A stretch of DNA of 54,883 nt from Streptomyces atratus (GTDB taxonomy: Bacteria; Actinomycetota; Actinomycetes; Streptomycetales; Streptomycetaceae): NCBI RefSeq assembly GCF_014648655.1, contig NZ_BMRN01000044.1, forward strand, positions 380-55,262, read 5' to 3'. A program made the translations under genes and the position numbers. Shown piece by piece: positions 33,541 to 40,661 of this stretch (its first letter is position 1; every line of letters begins with the position of its first letter). The notes below the pieces were generated by a model. That model did not search any database. It was not told the DNA's origin and saw only the letters and a program-made list of their open reading frames with translations.

Positions 33541-33819
33541 GTGTTCTCTCCTCGATCGCGCTCATTGTGTCGACGTCGGATGTGCTCGTCCATCCATCTC
33601 GGAATTTCAACTCGTTGAAGTGAAAGTGGTATCACGGGTTGGAAGCATGTGGTTACTCTATGTCCTGTGCTGCTCACGCTGCCGTCGCAACGGAAGCGCA
33701 CCGGTCCGCTCCGCACAACCCGGGAAGGCGGTCCCCGGGCCGGCATTGCCACCGCTCGACAGCAACCGCTCGTGGCGCACTCGCACTTGCCACTGATCGC
33801 ACGCACCCAGGAGGTGCCC

Positions 33820-34278
33820 GTGAGGACTGAACCCATCCCCGGCATCCGCCCCCACCCGGTTCCCATCGCGTTCACCGAACCGTGGAGCTACGAACTAGCC
33901 TTCCCCTGTGACCCGCGCAGCCCCCGGATCGCCCGCACCACCCTCCGTGCCATCCTCGGCGCCCACGAACTGACCGAACTCAGCTACCGGGCCGAGCTGT
34001 TGACTTCCGAGCTGACCACCAACTCCGTACGGCACACCAAGGGGCCTGCTGCCCTGCGGCTCCAGTGGCGGCACCCGGTGCTCCGGATCAGCGTCTGGGA
34101 CATGAGCCCGGACCTGCCCAAGCCGTATGCCCCGCCCGTCGACCCCCACGCCGAAGCCGGGCGAGGCATGGCCATCCTTGAACTCGTCGCCGACCGCTGG
34201 GGCGGGTGTGCCATAGGGGAGGGGGCGTACGGGCCGGGCGGCAAGACCGTCTGGTTCGAGCTCGGGCTCGGAGCCTGA
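33820..34278 (+). CDS. anti-sigma-factor-like ATP-binding protein (HATPase_c_2, RsbW-type)
   Basis: A 152-residue protein with a GHKL ATPase fold: N box in YRAELLTSELTTNSVRHTKGPA, then VWDMSPDLP (G1-like) and the glycine-rich GRGMAILELVADRWGG (G2). It lacks a histidine-kinase dimerisation domain, as in RsbW/SpoIIAB-like serine kinases, which are very numerous in Streptomyces. The GTG at 33820 has a perfect AGGAGG five bases upstream. Together with the divergent XRE and DUF397 genes it makes the three-gene set seen at whiJ-like loci. Its partner protein is unknown. Confidence 0.9.
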   Translation: MRTEPIPGIRPHPVPIAFTEPWSYELAFPCDPRSPRIARTTLRAILGAHELTELSYRAELLTSELTTNSVRHTKGPAALRLQWRHPVLRISVWDMSPDLPKPYAPPVDPHAEAGRGMAILELVADRWGGCAIGEGAYGPGGKTVWFELGLGA

Positions 34279-34294
34279 GCTCGGCGAGGCGAGG

Positions 34295-34341
34295 CCCCGC
34301 CCGGCCACGTCCGACCCCTGTACGGGCGTGGCCGAGCGGGG
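34295..34341. terminator. bidirectional terminator
   Basis: Two stacked stems (34295-34300 with 34336-34341; 34303-34309 with 34327-34333) separated by small two-base internal loops lie between convergent genes at 34278 and 34354. Confidence 0.7.
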
Positions 34342-34353
34342 TGGATTGTGGGC

Positions 34354-35154
34354 TCAGGACGCCTGGCGCGCATACACGTCCCTGCCGAAGAACTCCGCCA
34401 GGACCGGGGCCACCGCCTGGGGAGCCAGATCGCGAGTCTGGCCCGTCAGGGTGCGGTGGCGGGCGCGCGGGAGTGCGTCCGCGAGGGCGCGGGTCGCGAG
34501 CCGGGCCGGGGTGGGGCTGAAGCCTCCGCAGACCACCAGCGTGCGTGACGTGACGGACGCGAACCGCTCCACCGGGATCGCGCCGTCGCCGAGCAGCGCA
34601 TCGTCGTATGCGAGTGTGTGCGCCAACGACACCAGGCCGGGCCACAGCGGCGCACGTCGCATCCGGGCGATCATGTCGGCCGGGACGCCCGTCACGGACA
34701 GGAACAGCTCCACGGCCCCGCCGCGGTCCCCGGCGGACAGCAGCCGGTGCAGCCGGGCCGTGCAGCAGGCCTTGAACCGCACCCCCGAGGCCCCGGGGGC
34801 GTAGGGCGGTTGGTAGACCACCAGCAGGTTGACGGGGAGCCCCGCGGCCCGGGCCTCCAGGGCCAGTGCCCCGCCGGCCCCGACGCCGAACACCGAGGTC
34901 CGGCCGCCCACCACGGCGACGAGCGCGGCCAGGTCCCCGGTCTCGCGTTCCACCGAGTACGGCCCGCTGTCGCCGCTGGAGCCGCGGCCGCGCCTGTCGC
35001 ACGTGACCACCTCGAAGTGCGGCGCGAGGAGGCGCGCGAGGGGAGCCTCGGTCGCCGCCGTGCTCAGTGCCCCGCCCACCAGGATCACCGGCGGCCCTTC
35101 ACCCCGGCGCCGATACGCGACCGAAGTGCCGTCGCGGGAGAGAGCCTTGTCCAT
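34354..35154 (-). CDS. alpha/beta-hydrolase-fold protein lacking catalytic Ser and His
   Basis: A 266-residue cytosolic protein with clear alpha/beta-hydrolase architecture: PPVILVGGALSTAATEAPLARLL, VVTCDRRGRGSSGDSGPYSVERETGDLAALV, then the elbow and a cap-like region, TLVVCGG, and a final helix. But the nucleophile elbow reads FGVGAGG (Gly92 where Ser belongs in GxSxG), and the stretch that in relatives reads GQTHD reads GQTRD (Arg241 in place of His). Both changes were checked in the DNA (GGG and CGC codons). It may be non-enzymatic or a decaying gene. The ATG at 35154 has GAGAG some distance upstream. No obvious operon partner. Confidence 0.85.
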   Translation of the reverse strand: MDKALSRDGTSVAYRRRGEGPPVILVGGALSTAATEAPLARLLAPHFEVVTCDRRGRGSSGDSGPYSVERETGDLAALVAVVGGRTSVFGVGAGGALALEARAAGLPVNLLVVYQPPYAPGASGVRFKACCTARLHRLLSAGDRGGAVELFLSVTGVPADMIARMRRAPLWPGLVSLAHTLAYDDALLGDGAIPVERFASVTSRTLVVCGGFSPTPARLATRALADALPRARHRTLTGQTRDLAPQAVAPVLAEFFGRDVYARQAS

Positions 35155-35249
35155 GTGACGGTTGACCGCGATGGCGCGGAAAAGTCATCGCTTCGGCCGA
35201 GAATTTTTTGATATTCCTCAATTCCCCCGGTCAGGGCCGCGCTTGGCGA

Positions 35250-35585
35250 TCAGTCGGGAACCGTCTCGGTGTCGTAGAAGCAGAAGTGGTCCTTGATCGC
35301 TGCGACTTCGGGCTTGGGTTCCGGATACGCCCAGACGAGATCTGCCGCGTCCGGCAGCGACCAGTAGGAGGCGTCGCCCTTGAACGGGCAGTGGGTGTGA
35401 GTGTCCGAAGCCGTCAGGAGTTCCGTACGGACGTCCTCGGGTGGCAGGTAGTAGCGGACCGGACAGCCCGTCTCGCGCAGCACGAGCGGGCGCCGGCTCT
35501 CGGCGAGCACCTGCCCGTCGCGCACCACACGCACATGCTCGGTGCCCGGTTCGACGGTGATGACATGGCCTTGTGTGGAAGTCAT
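35250..35585 (-). CDS. DUF427-domain protein
   Basis: A 111-residue single-domain protein matching DUF427: TVEPGTEHVRVVRDGQVLAESRRPLVLRETGCPVRYYLPPEDVRTELL, then the conserved CPFKGDASYWSL and WAYPEPKPEVAAIKDHFCFYDTE. The fold is a small beta structure; function unknown. The invariant Cys-Pro-Phe-Lys-Gly and Tyr-Pro motifs are intact. Start ATG at 35585. Divergent from the LOG-family gene, with a 120-bp gap between. Confidence 0.9.
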   Translation of the reverse strand: MTSTQGHVITVEPGTEHVRVVRDGQVLAESRRPLVLRETGCPVRYYLPPEDVRTELLTASDTHTHCPFKGDASYWSLPDAADLVWAYPEPKPEVAAIKDHFCFYDTETVPD

Positions 35586-35705
35586 GTCTGGTTCAGCCGT
35601 CTCGCGGGCCGATTTCTTCCCCTTTCCTCCCTTCTCTTCTCCGGTGCCGGCCGGATCTCCACCCGGCCGGCCGGGCGTGTCAGTGGTGGCCTTTACGGTT
35701 GCTGC

Positions 35706-36245
35706 ATGAACATCTGTGTTTTCCTCTCCGCCGCCGACCTCGACGACCGCTACACCCGGCCAGCCCGGGAATTCGCCGAAAGGCTCGGCCGGGGCGGACA
35801 CACACTCGTCTGGGGCGGGTCGGAGAGCGGGCTGATGAAGGTCGTCGCCGACGGGGTGCAGGAATCGGGCGGACGGCTGGTCGGGGTGTCGGTCGACTTC
35901 CTGGCCGCGAAGGCGCGTACCAATGCGGACGAGATGGTGATCGCGCGCGATCTCGCCGAGCGCAAGGCGCTGCTCCTGGAGAAGGCCGACGCGGTCGTGA
36001 TCATGGTGGGGGGTACCGGGACGCTCGACGAGGCGACCGAGATCCTGGAGCTGAAGAAGCACGGCAAGCACGACAAGCCGGTGGTCCTGCTCAACACGGC
36101 GGGTTTCTACGACGGGCTGCGCCAGCAGTTCCAGCGCATGGAGGACGAGGGCTTCCTGCCTCTCCCGCTGACCGACCTGGTGTTCTTCGCGAAGGACGGC
36201 GTGGGGGCCCTGGCCTACCTGGAGGAGTGGTCCGGCCTCCGGTGA
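35706..36245 (+). CDS. LOG-family protein (TIGR00730-type, cytokinin-riboside phosphoribohydrolase-like)
   Basis: A 179-residue Rossmann-fold protein with the LOG motifs: NICVFLSAAD at the N-terminus, LVWGGSESGLMKVVADGVQESGGRLVGV, MVIARDLAERKALLLEKADAVVIMVGGTGTLDEATEILELKKHGKHDKPVVLLN. The usual PGGxGTxxE reads VGGTGTLDE, with Val replacing the Pro but the GGxGTxxE core kept. Family members hydrolyse nucleoside 5'-monophosphates to base and ribose 5-phosphate. The next gene begins 20 bp downstream, so the two may be cotranscribed. Confidence 0.88.
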   Translation: MNICVFLSAADLDDRYTRPAREFAERLGRGGHTLVWGGSESGLMKVVADGVQESGGRLVGVSVDFLAAKARTNADEMVIARDLAERKALLLEKADAVVIMVGGTGTLDEATEILELKKHGKHDKPVVLLNTAGFYDGLRQQFQRMEDEGFLPLPLTDLVFFAKDGVGALAYLEEWSGLR

Positions 36246-36265
36246 CACGGCGGCGGGGTGCGATC

Positions 36266-36964
36266 ATGGGGGGCATGTCCACTCATGTCATCACCGGCGC
36301 AGGCTCCGGCATCGGCGCAGCTGTCACCCGTCGTCTTCTGGAGCGTGGTGACGAGACCGTGCTGCTGGCCCGTGACGCGGGCCGCGCGAAGGAGCTGGCC
36401 GAGCTCCACCCCGGCGCCCGTACGCTCGTCGGTGACCTCTCCAACCCGGACCGGCTCTCCTGGGCGTTCGCCCAGCAGGCGATGCCGGAGCAGGTCGACT
36501 CGCTGCTGCACGTCGCGGGCGTCGTCGAGCTCGGCAAGGTCGGTGACCTCACGCCCAAGGCATGGCACTTCCAGCTCAACGCCAACCTGGTCGCGCCCGC
36601 CGAGCTGACCCGGCTCTTCCTGCCGCAACTGCGGGTTGCCCAGGGCCATGTGCTCTTCGTGAACTCGGGCGCCGGTCTCGCGGCGCACGCCGAGTGGAGC
36701 GCGTACGCCGCGAGCAAGCACGGCCTGAAGGCGCTCGCCGACTCGCTGCGCCAGGAGGAGCACGCGAACGGCGTCCGGGTGACTTCCGTCTATCCGGGGC
36801 GCACCGCCAGCCCCATGCAGGCCAAGGTCCACCAGCAGGAAGGCAAGGAGTACGACCCCTCCCGCTGGATCGACCCGGAGTCGGTGGCCACCACGATCCT
36901 GATGGCCGTCGACCTGCCGCGCGACGCCGAGGTCAACGACCTCACGGTGCGCCCCGGGCGCTGA
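36266..36964 (+). CDS. short-chain dehydrogenase/reductase
   Basis: A 232-residue classical SDR. TGAGSGIGAAV binds the NAD(P), then VGDLSNPDRL, LLHVAGVVELG (with HVAG in place of NNAG), QLNANLVAPAELTRLFLP with the tetrad Asn, LFVNSGAGL with the Ser, and the catalytic YAASK. In contrast to the SDR-like gene at 24922, the active site is complete. Start uncertain: ATG 36266 has GGCGGGG seven bases upstream, while ATG 36275 begins the conserved STHVITGAG. Substrate unknown. Probably transcribed with the LOG-family gene. Confidence 0.88.
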   Translation: MGGMSTHVITGAGSGIGAAVTRRLLERGDETVLLARDAGRAKELAELHPGARTLVGDLSNPDRLSWAFAQQAMPEQVDSLLHVAGVVELGKVGDLTPKAWHFQLNANLVAPAELTRLFLPQLRVAQGHVLFVNSGAGLAAHAEWSAYAASKHGLKALADSLRQEEHANGVRVTSVYPGRTASPMQAKVHQQEGKEYDPSRWIDPESVATTILMAVDLPRDAEVNDLTVRPGR

Positions 36965-37042
36965 CCGCCGCCGGTCGGCCGTCATCGGCCGGGGCCCGCC
37001 GCCCGTCCGGTGACCGCCGACCGCACGGGCCGGGCACGGCCT

Positions 37043-37048
37043 TAGGCT
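37043..37048 (+). promoter_or_regulatory. -10 element TAGGCT for a leaderless transcript
   Basis: TAGGCT ends six bases before the GTG at 37055, which has no Shine-Dalgarno sequence, placing the expected transcription start at the start codon itself. Confidence 0.5.
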
Positions 37049-37054
37049 TCCCGT

Positions 37055-38080
37055 GTGAGCGAGAAGAGCAAGTTCAGGGGTTGCCCGGCCACCGGAATCG
37101 GTTCCATGCCCGGGGAAGACGCACGGGAGGCGGCGAAGACCGTCACCGGGTCCTTCGGGGACGGCGAGGGCCTGCCGTATCTGGCCGAACTGCCGGCCCG
37201 CGGGCCCGGTGCGGACATGATCGGGCGGACCATCGGGCTGCTCGTCGACCTGTACGGGCATGTCGAGCCCAGTGGCTGGCGGATCAGCGACCGGCCCGGA
37301 CGGGACACCCGCCGGGCCAGGTCCTGGCTCGGCGAGGACCTCGACGCGCTGGAGGAGTTCACCCAGGGGTACGAGGGCCCGCTCAAGGTCCAGGCGGTCG
37401 GCCCTTGGACGCTGGCCGCCGCACTGGAACGGCGGGGCGGCGAGGCCGCGCTCGGCGACCCGGGGGCCTGTCGCGACCTGGCGGGCTCACTGGCGGAGGG
37501 ACTGCGCGCCCACCTGGCGGAGGTACGGCGCAGGGTGCCGGGCGCCGAAGTGATCCTCCAGCTCGACGAACCGTCGCTGACCGGCGTGCTGAGCGGGCGG
37601 ATCAGGACGGCGAGCGGCTACCGCACCTACCGGGCCGTGGACCGTCAGGTCGTGGAGGGCACCCTGCGCGATGTCCTGGCGGCGGCCGGGGACGGGGCGA
37701 CGGTCGTTCACACCTGTGCACCCGATGTGCCGTTCGCGCTGCTGCGCAGGGCCGGGGCCGACGGCATCTCGTTCGATTTCTCGCTGCTCACGGAGCGTGA
37801 GGAGGATGCGATCGGGGAAGCGGTCGAGGGCGGCACCCAGCTCTTCCTCGGGGTGGTGCCGGGCACCGACCCGGCCTCGGGTGATTTGTCAGACCCGGGC
37901 GGTAGCGTCATGGGTGTCAGGACGCTGTGGCGCAGGCTGGGGCTGAATCCGGGGACTCTGACGGAGTCCGTGGTGATCACCCCGTCGTGCGGGCTCGCGG
38001 GTGCCTCGCCCGCGTATGCGCGCGCCGCGCTCGCCCACTGCGCCCGGGCCGCGAGATCGCTCGCAGACAACCCTGAGTAA
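37055..38080 (+). CDS. methionine synthase (cobalamin-independent, MetE C-terminal-like) family protein
   Basis: A 341-residue TIM-barrel protein resembling the catalytic half of MetE: ATGIGSMPGEDAREAAKTV at the N-terminus, LKVQAVGPWTLAAAL, VILQLDEPSLTG, VVHTCAPDVPFALLRRAGADGISFDFSLL with the zinc-type His-x-Cys, LFLGVVPGTDP, and VVITPSCGLAGASPAYA with a further Cys. Single-domain members like this are found next to ligA in actinobacteria and may use a corrinoid or other methyl donor instead of folate; the actual reaction is not known. The gene is likely leaderless (see -10 at 37043). ligA follows 30 bp downstream and may be cotranscribed. Confidence 0.85.
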   Translation: MSEKSKFRGCPATGIGSMPGEDAREAAKTVTGSFGDGEGLPYLAELPARGPGADMIGRTIGLLVDLYGHVEPSGWRISDRPGRDTRRARSWLGEDLDALEEFTQGYEGPLKVQAVGPWTLAAALERRGGEAALGDPGACRDLAGSLAEGLRAHLAEVRRRVPGAEVILQLDEPSLTGVLSGRIRTASGYRTYRAVDRQVVEGTLRDVLAAAGDGATVVHTCAPDVPFALLRRAGADGISFDFSLLTEREEDAIGEAVEGGTQLFLGVVPGTDPASGDLSDPGGSVMGVRTLWRRLGLNPGTLTESVVITPSCGLAGASPAYARAALAHCARAARSLADNPE

Positions 38081-38110
38081 CGGGGCAACGGGTAACGGGA
38101 GGACGAGACG

Positions 38111-40303
38111 ATGGCCGGCGAACAGCAGATGTCAGTGCCCGCACAGGATCAGGAGCAGCACGCACTGCTTGCCGAACAGATCGAGGAGCACCGCTTCCGG
38201 TATTACGTGAACGACCAGCCGGTCGTGAGCGATGCCGAGTTCGACCGGCTGATGCGCGCGCTGGAGGCCCTGGAGGAGACGTATCCGCAGCTGCGCACGC
38301 CGGATTCGCCGACACAGAAGGTCGCGGGGCCGTACCGGACGGAATTCACCTCCGTCGAGCACCGCGAGCGGATGCTCTCGCTGGACAACGCCTTCGACGA
38401 TCTGGAGTTGGCGGCCTGGGGTGAGCGGATCGCCAAGGACGTCGGCACCACCGGCTACCACTTCCTGTGCGAGCTGAAGGTCGACGGACTCGCGGTCAAC
38501 CTCACCTATGAGCACGGGCGGCTGACCCGGGCCGCGACCCGCGGCGACGGCCGCACCGGCGAGGACATCACCCCCAATGTCCGTACGATCGCCGAGATCC
38601 CGCACCGGCTGAAGGGCGACCGGATTCCGGCGCTGGTCGAGATCCGCGGCGAGGTCTTCTTCCCGATGGAGGCCTTCGAGGAGCTCAACGCCCGGCTCGT
38701 CGAGGCCGACGACAAACCCTTCTCCAACCCGCGCAACGCGGCGGCGGGTTCACTGCGCCAGAAGGACCCGAAGGTCACCGCCACCCGCCCGCTGCACATG
38801 GTGGTGCACGGCATCGGCGCCCGCGAGGGCTTCGACATCGACTGCCTCTCGCACGCCTATGAGCTGCTGCACGAATGGGGTCTGCCCACCGCCAGGCACA
38901 ACAAGGTGGTGGACTCCCTCGACGAGGTACGGGAGTTCATCGCGTACTTCGGCGAGAACCGGCACTCCGTGGAGCACGAGATCGACGGCGTCGTCGTCAA
39001 GCTCGACGAGATCCCGCTCCAGGGCCGGCTGGGTTCCACCTCGCGCGCCCCGCGTTGGGCGATCGCCTGGAAGTACCCGCCGGAGGAGGTCAACACCAAG
39101 CTGGTGAACATCCGGGTCGGTGTCGGACGCACCGGCCGGGTCACCCCGTACGCACAGGTCGAACCGGTCGAGGTGGCGGGCTCCGAGGTCGAGTTCGCCA
39201 CCCTCCACAACCAGAACGTGGTGAAGGAGAAGGGCGTCCTCATCGGGGACACGGTGGTGCTCCGCAAGGCGGGCGATGTGATCCCGGAGATCCTCGGCCC
39301 GGTCGTCGATCTGCGTGACGGCACCGAGCAGGCGTTCGTGATGCCGACGCACTGCCCCGAGTGCGGTACGGAGCTGCGGCCCATGAAGGAGGCCGACATC
39401 GACGTCCGCTGCCCCAACGCGCGGTCCTGTCCCGCGCAGTTGCGGGAGCGCCTCGCCTATCTGGCGGGCCGCAAGTGCCTCGACATCGACCACTTCGGCT
39501 ATGTCGCGGCCGCGGCCCTGACCAGGCCTCTGGAGCCGGCCGAGCCGCCGCTGCACGACGAGGGCGATCTCTTCGGGCTGACCGTCGAGCAGCTCCTGCC
39601 GATCCGGGCCTATGTCCGGGACCAGGACAGCGGGCTGCCCAAGCGCGACCCGAAGACCGGCGAGGAGAAGACCGCCTGGGTCTTCGCCAACCAGCAGGGC
39701 GAGCCGAAGAAGAACGCCCTCGCCATGCTCGACGCCATCGCCGCCGCCAAGGAGGCACCGCTCGCCCGGATCCTCACCGGGCTCTCGATCCGTCATGTGG
39801 GCCCGGTCGCCGCCGCGGAGCTGGCCCGTCAGTTCCGTTCCATCGACCGGATCGACGAGGCGACCGAGAAGGAGCTGGCCGACGCCGACGGGGTCGGCTC
39901 CATCATCGCCGCATCGGTGAAGCAGTGGTTCGCCGAGGACTGGCACCGGGAGATCCTGCGCAAGTGGCGGGAGGCCGGGGTCCGGATGGAGGACGAGGGA
40001 GCGGGGGAGGAGGTCGGGCCGCGCCCGCTCGAAGGACTCACCGTCGTCGTCACCGGCACGCTGGCCGGACACACCAGGGATGGCGCGAAAGAGGCGCTCC
40101 AGAGCCGGGGGGCGAAGGTCACGGGTTCCGTCTCGAAGAAGACCTCCTTCGTGGTCGTGGGTGACAACCCCGGTTCGAAGTACGACAAGGCGATGCAGCT
40201 GAAGGTGCCCGTGCTGGACGAGGACGGCTTCGCCGTACTGCTCGAACAGGGGCCGGATGCCGCGCGCGAGGCGGCCGTACCCGTCGAGGAACCGGCGGAG
40301 TAG
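38111..40303 (+). CDS. ligA: NAD-dependent DNA ligase
   Basis: Seals nicks in DNA with NAD. The 730-residue protein has the complete domain order: Ia domain with YYV...SDAEFDRLMR, the adenylation domain with the nucleotidylated Lys123 in ELKVDGLAVN, EIRGEVFFP, the OB fold, a four-cysteine zinc finger (CPECGTEL...CPNARSCPAQ), helix-hairpin-helix repeats and a C-terminal BRCT domain (LEGLTVVVTGTLAGHTRDGAKEALQSRGAKVTGSVSKKTSFVVVGDNPGSK). It is about 60 residues longer than the E. coli enzyme because of an insert around 490-540 (IRAYVRDQDSGLPKRDPKTGEEK), which I recall as common in streptomycetes. GGGAGGA precedes the ATG by six bases. Confidence 0.98.
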   Translation: MAGEQQMSVPAQDQEQHALLAEQIEEHRFRYYVNDQPVVSDAEFDRLMRALEALEETYPQLRTPDSPTQKVAGPYRTEFTSVEHRERMLSLDNAFDDLELAAWGERIAKDVGTTGYHFLCELKVDGLAVNLTYEHGRLTRAATRGDGRTGEDITPNVRTIAEIPHRLKGDRIPALVEIRGEVFFPMEAFEELNARLVEADDKPFSNPRNAAAGSLRQKDPKVTATRPLHMVVHGIGAREGFDIDCLSHAYELLHEWGLPTARHNKVVDSLDEVREFIAYFGENRHSVEHEIDGVVVKLDEIPLQGRLGSTSRAPRWAIAWKYPPEEVNTKLVNIRVGVGRTGRVTPYAQVEPVEVAGSEVEFATLHNQNVVKEKGVLIGDTVVLRKAGDVIPEILGPVVDLRDGTEQAFVMPTHCPECGTELRPMKEADIDVRCPNARSCPAQLRERLAYLAGRKCLDIDHFGYVAAAALTRPLEPAEPPLHDEGDLFGLTVEQLLPIRAYVRDQDSGLPKRDPKTGEEKTAWVFANQQGEPKKNALAMLDAIAAAKEAPLARILTGLSIRHVGPVAAAELARQFRSIDRIDEATEKELADADGVGSIIAASVKQWFAEDWHREILRKWREAGVRMEDEGAGEEVGPRPLEGLTVVVTGTLAGHTRDGAKEALQSRGAKVTGSVSKKTSFVVVGDNPGSKYDKAMQLKVPVLDEDGFAVLLEQGPDAAREAAVPVEEPAE

Positions 40304-40661
40304 GGCAGATTTCCTTCGCATAACCGGCGCAATGGGACAGAACTCCGTTGGTCGGCCCCGAAATGGGGTCGACCGGTGGATGAGTGGTGAACGGGTGGGC
40401 AGAAGGGGTGTAGACGGACGGGCAGGGACAAGGGTTGTCGTCGGGGGGCCGGGTTCACCCGATCGGCGCATAGCAGATGCTGACGGACGGTCGGTTCGCA
40501 TTCGGGCAAGAGCTGTAGAGCGCTGCCCGTAGAAGCCTTCTGCGGCCTACTGTTGAGATGCGCACCTGCCGTGCCCGGCCACGGTGTGGGAAATCGGGTC
40601 GTGGTGGCATGGAGCCGAACCATCGGGCGACATCGGCACCGCCGGCTGTGAGAGGGACGGA
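40304..40661 (+). promoter_or_regulatory. 358-bp region upstream of the c-di-GMP gene
   Basis: No gene is supported on either strand. It is less GC-rich than its neighbours, with TAGCAG (40471-40476) and TACTGT (40548-40553) as possible -10 elements and a small inverted repeat AGAAG-C-CTTCT at 40531-40541. I cannot point to a specific regulator site. Confidence 0.3.
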
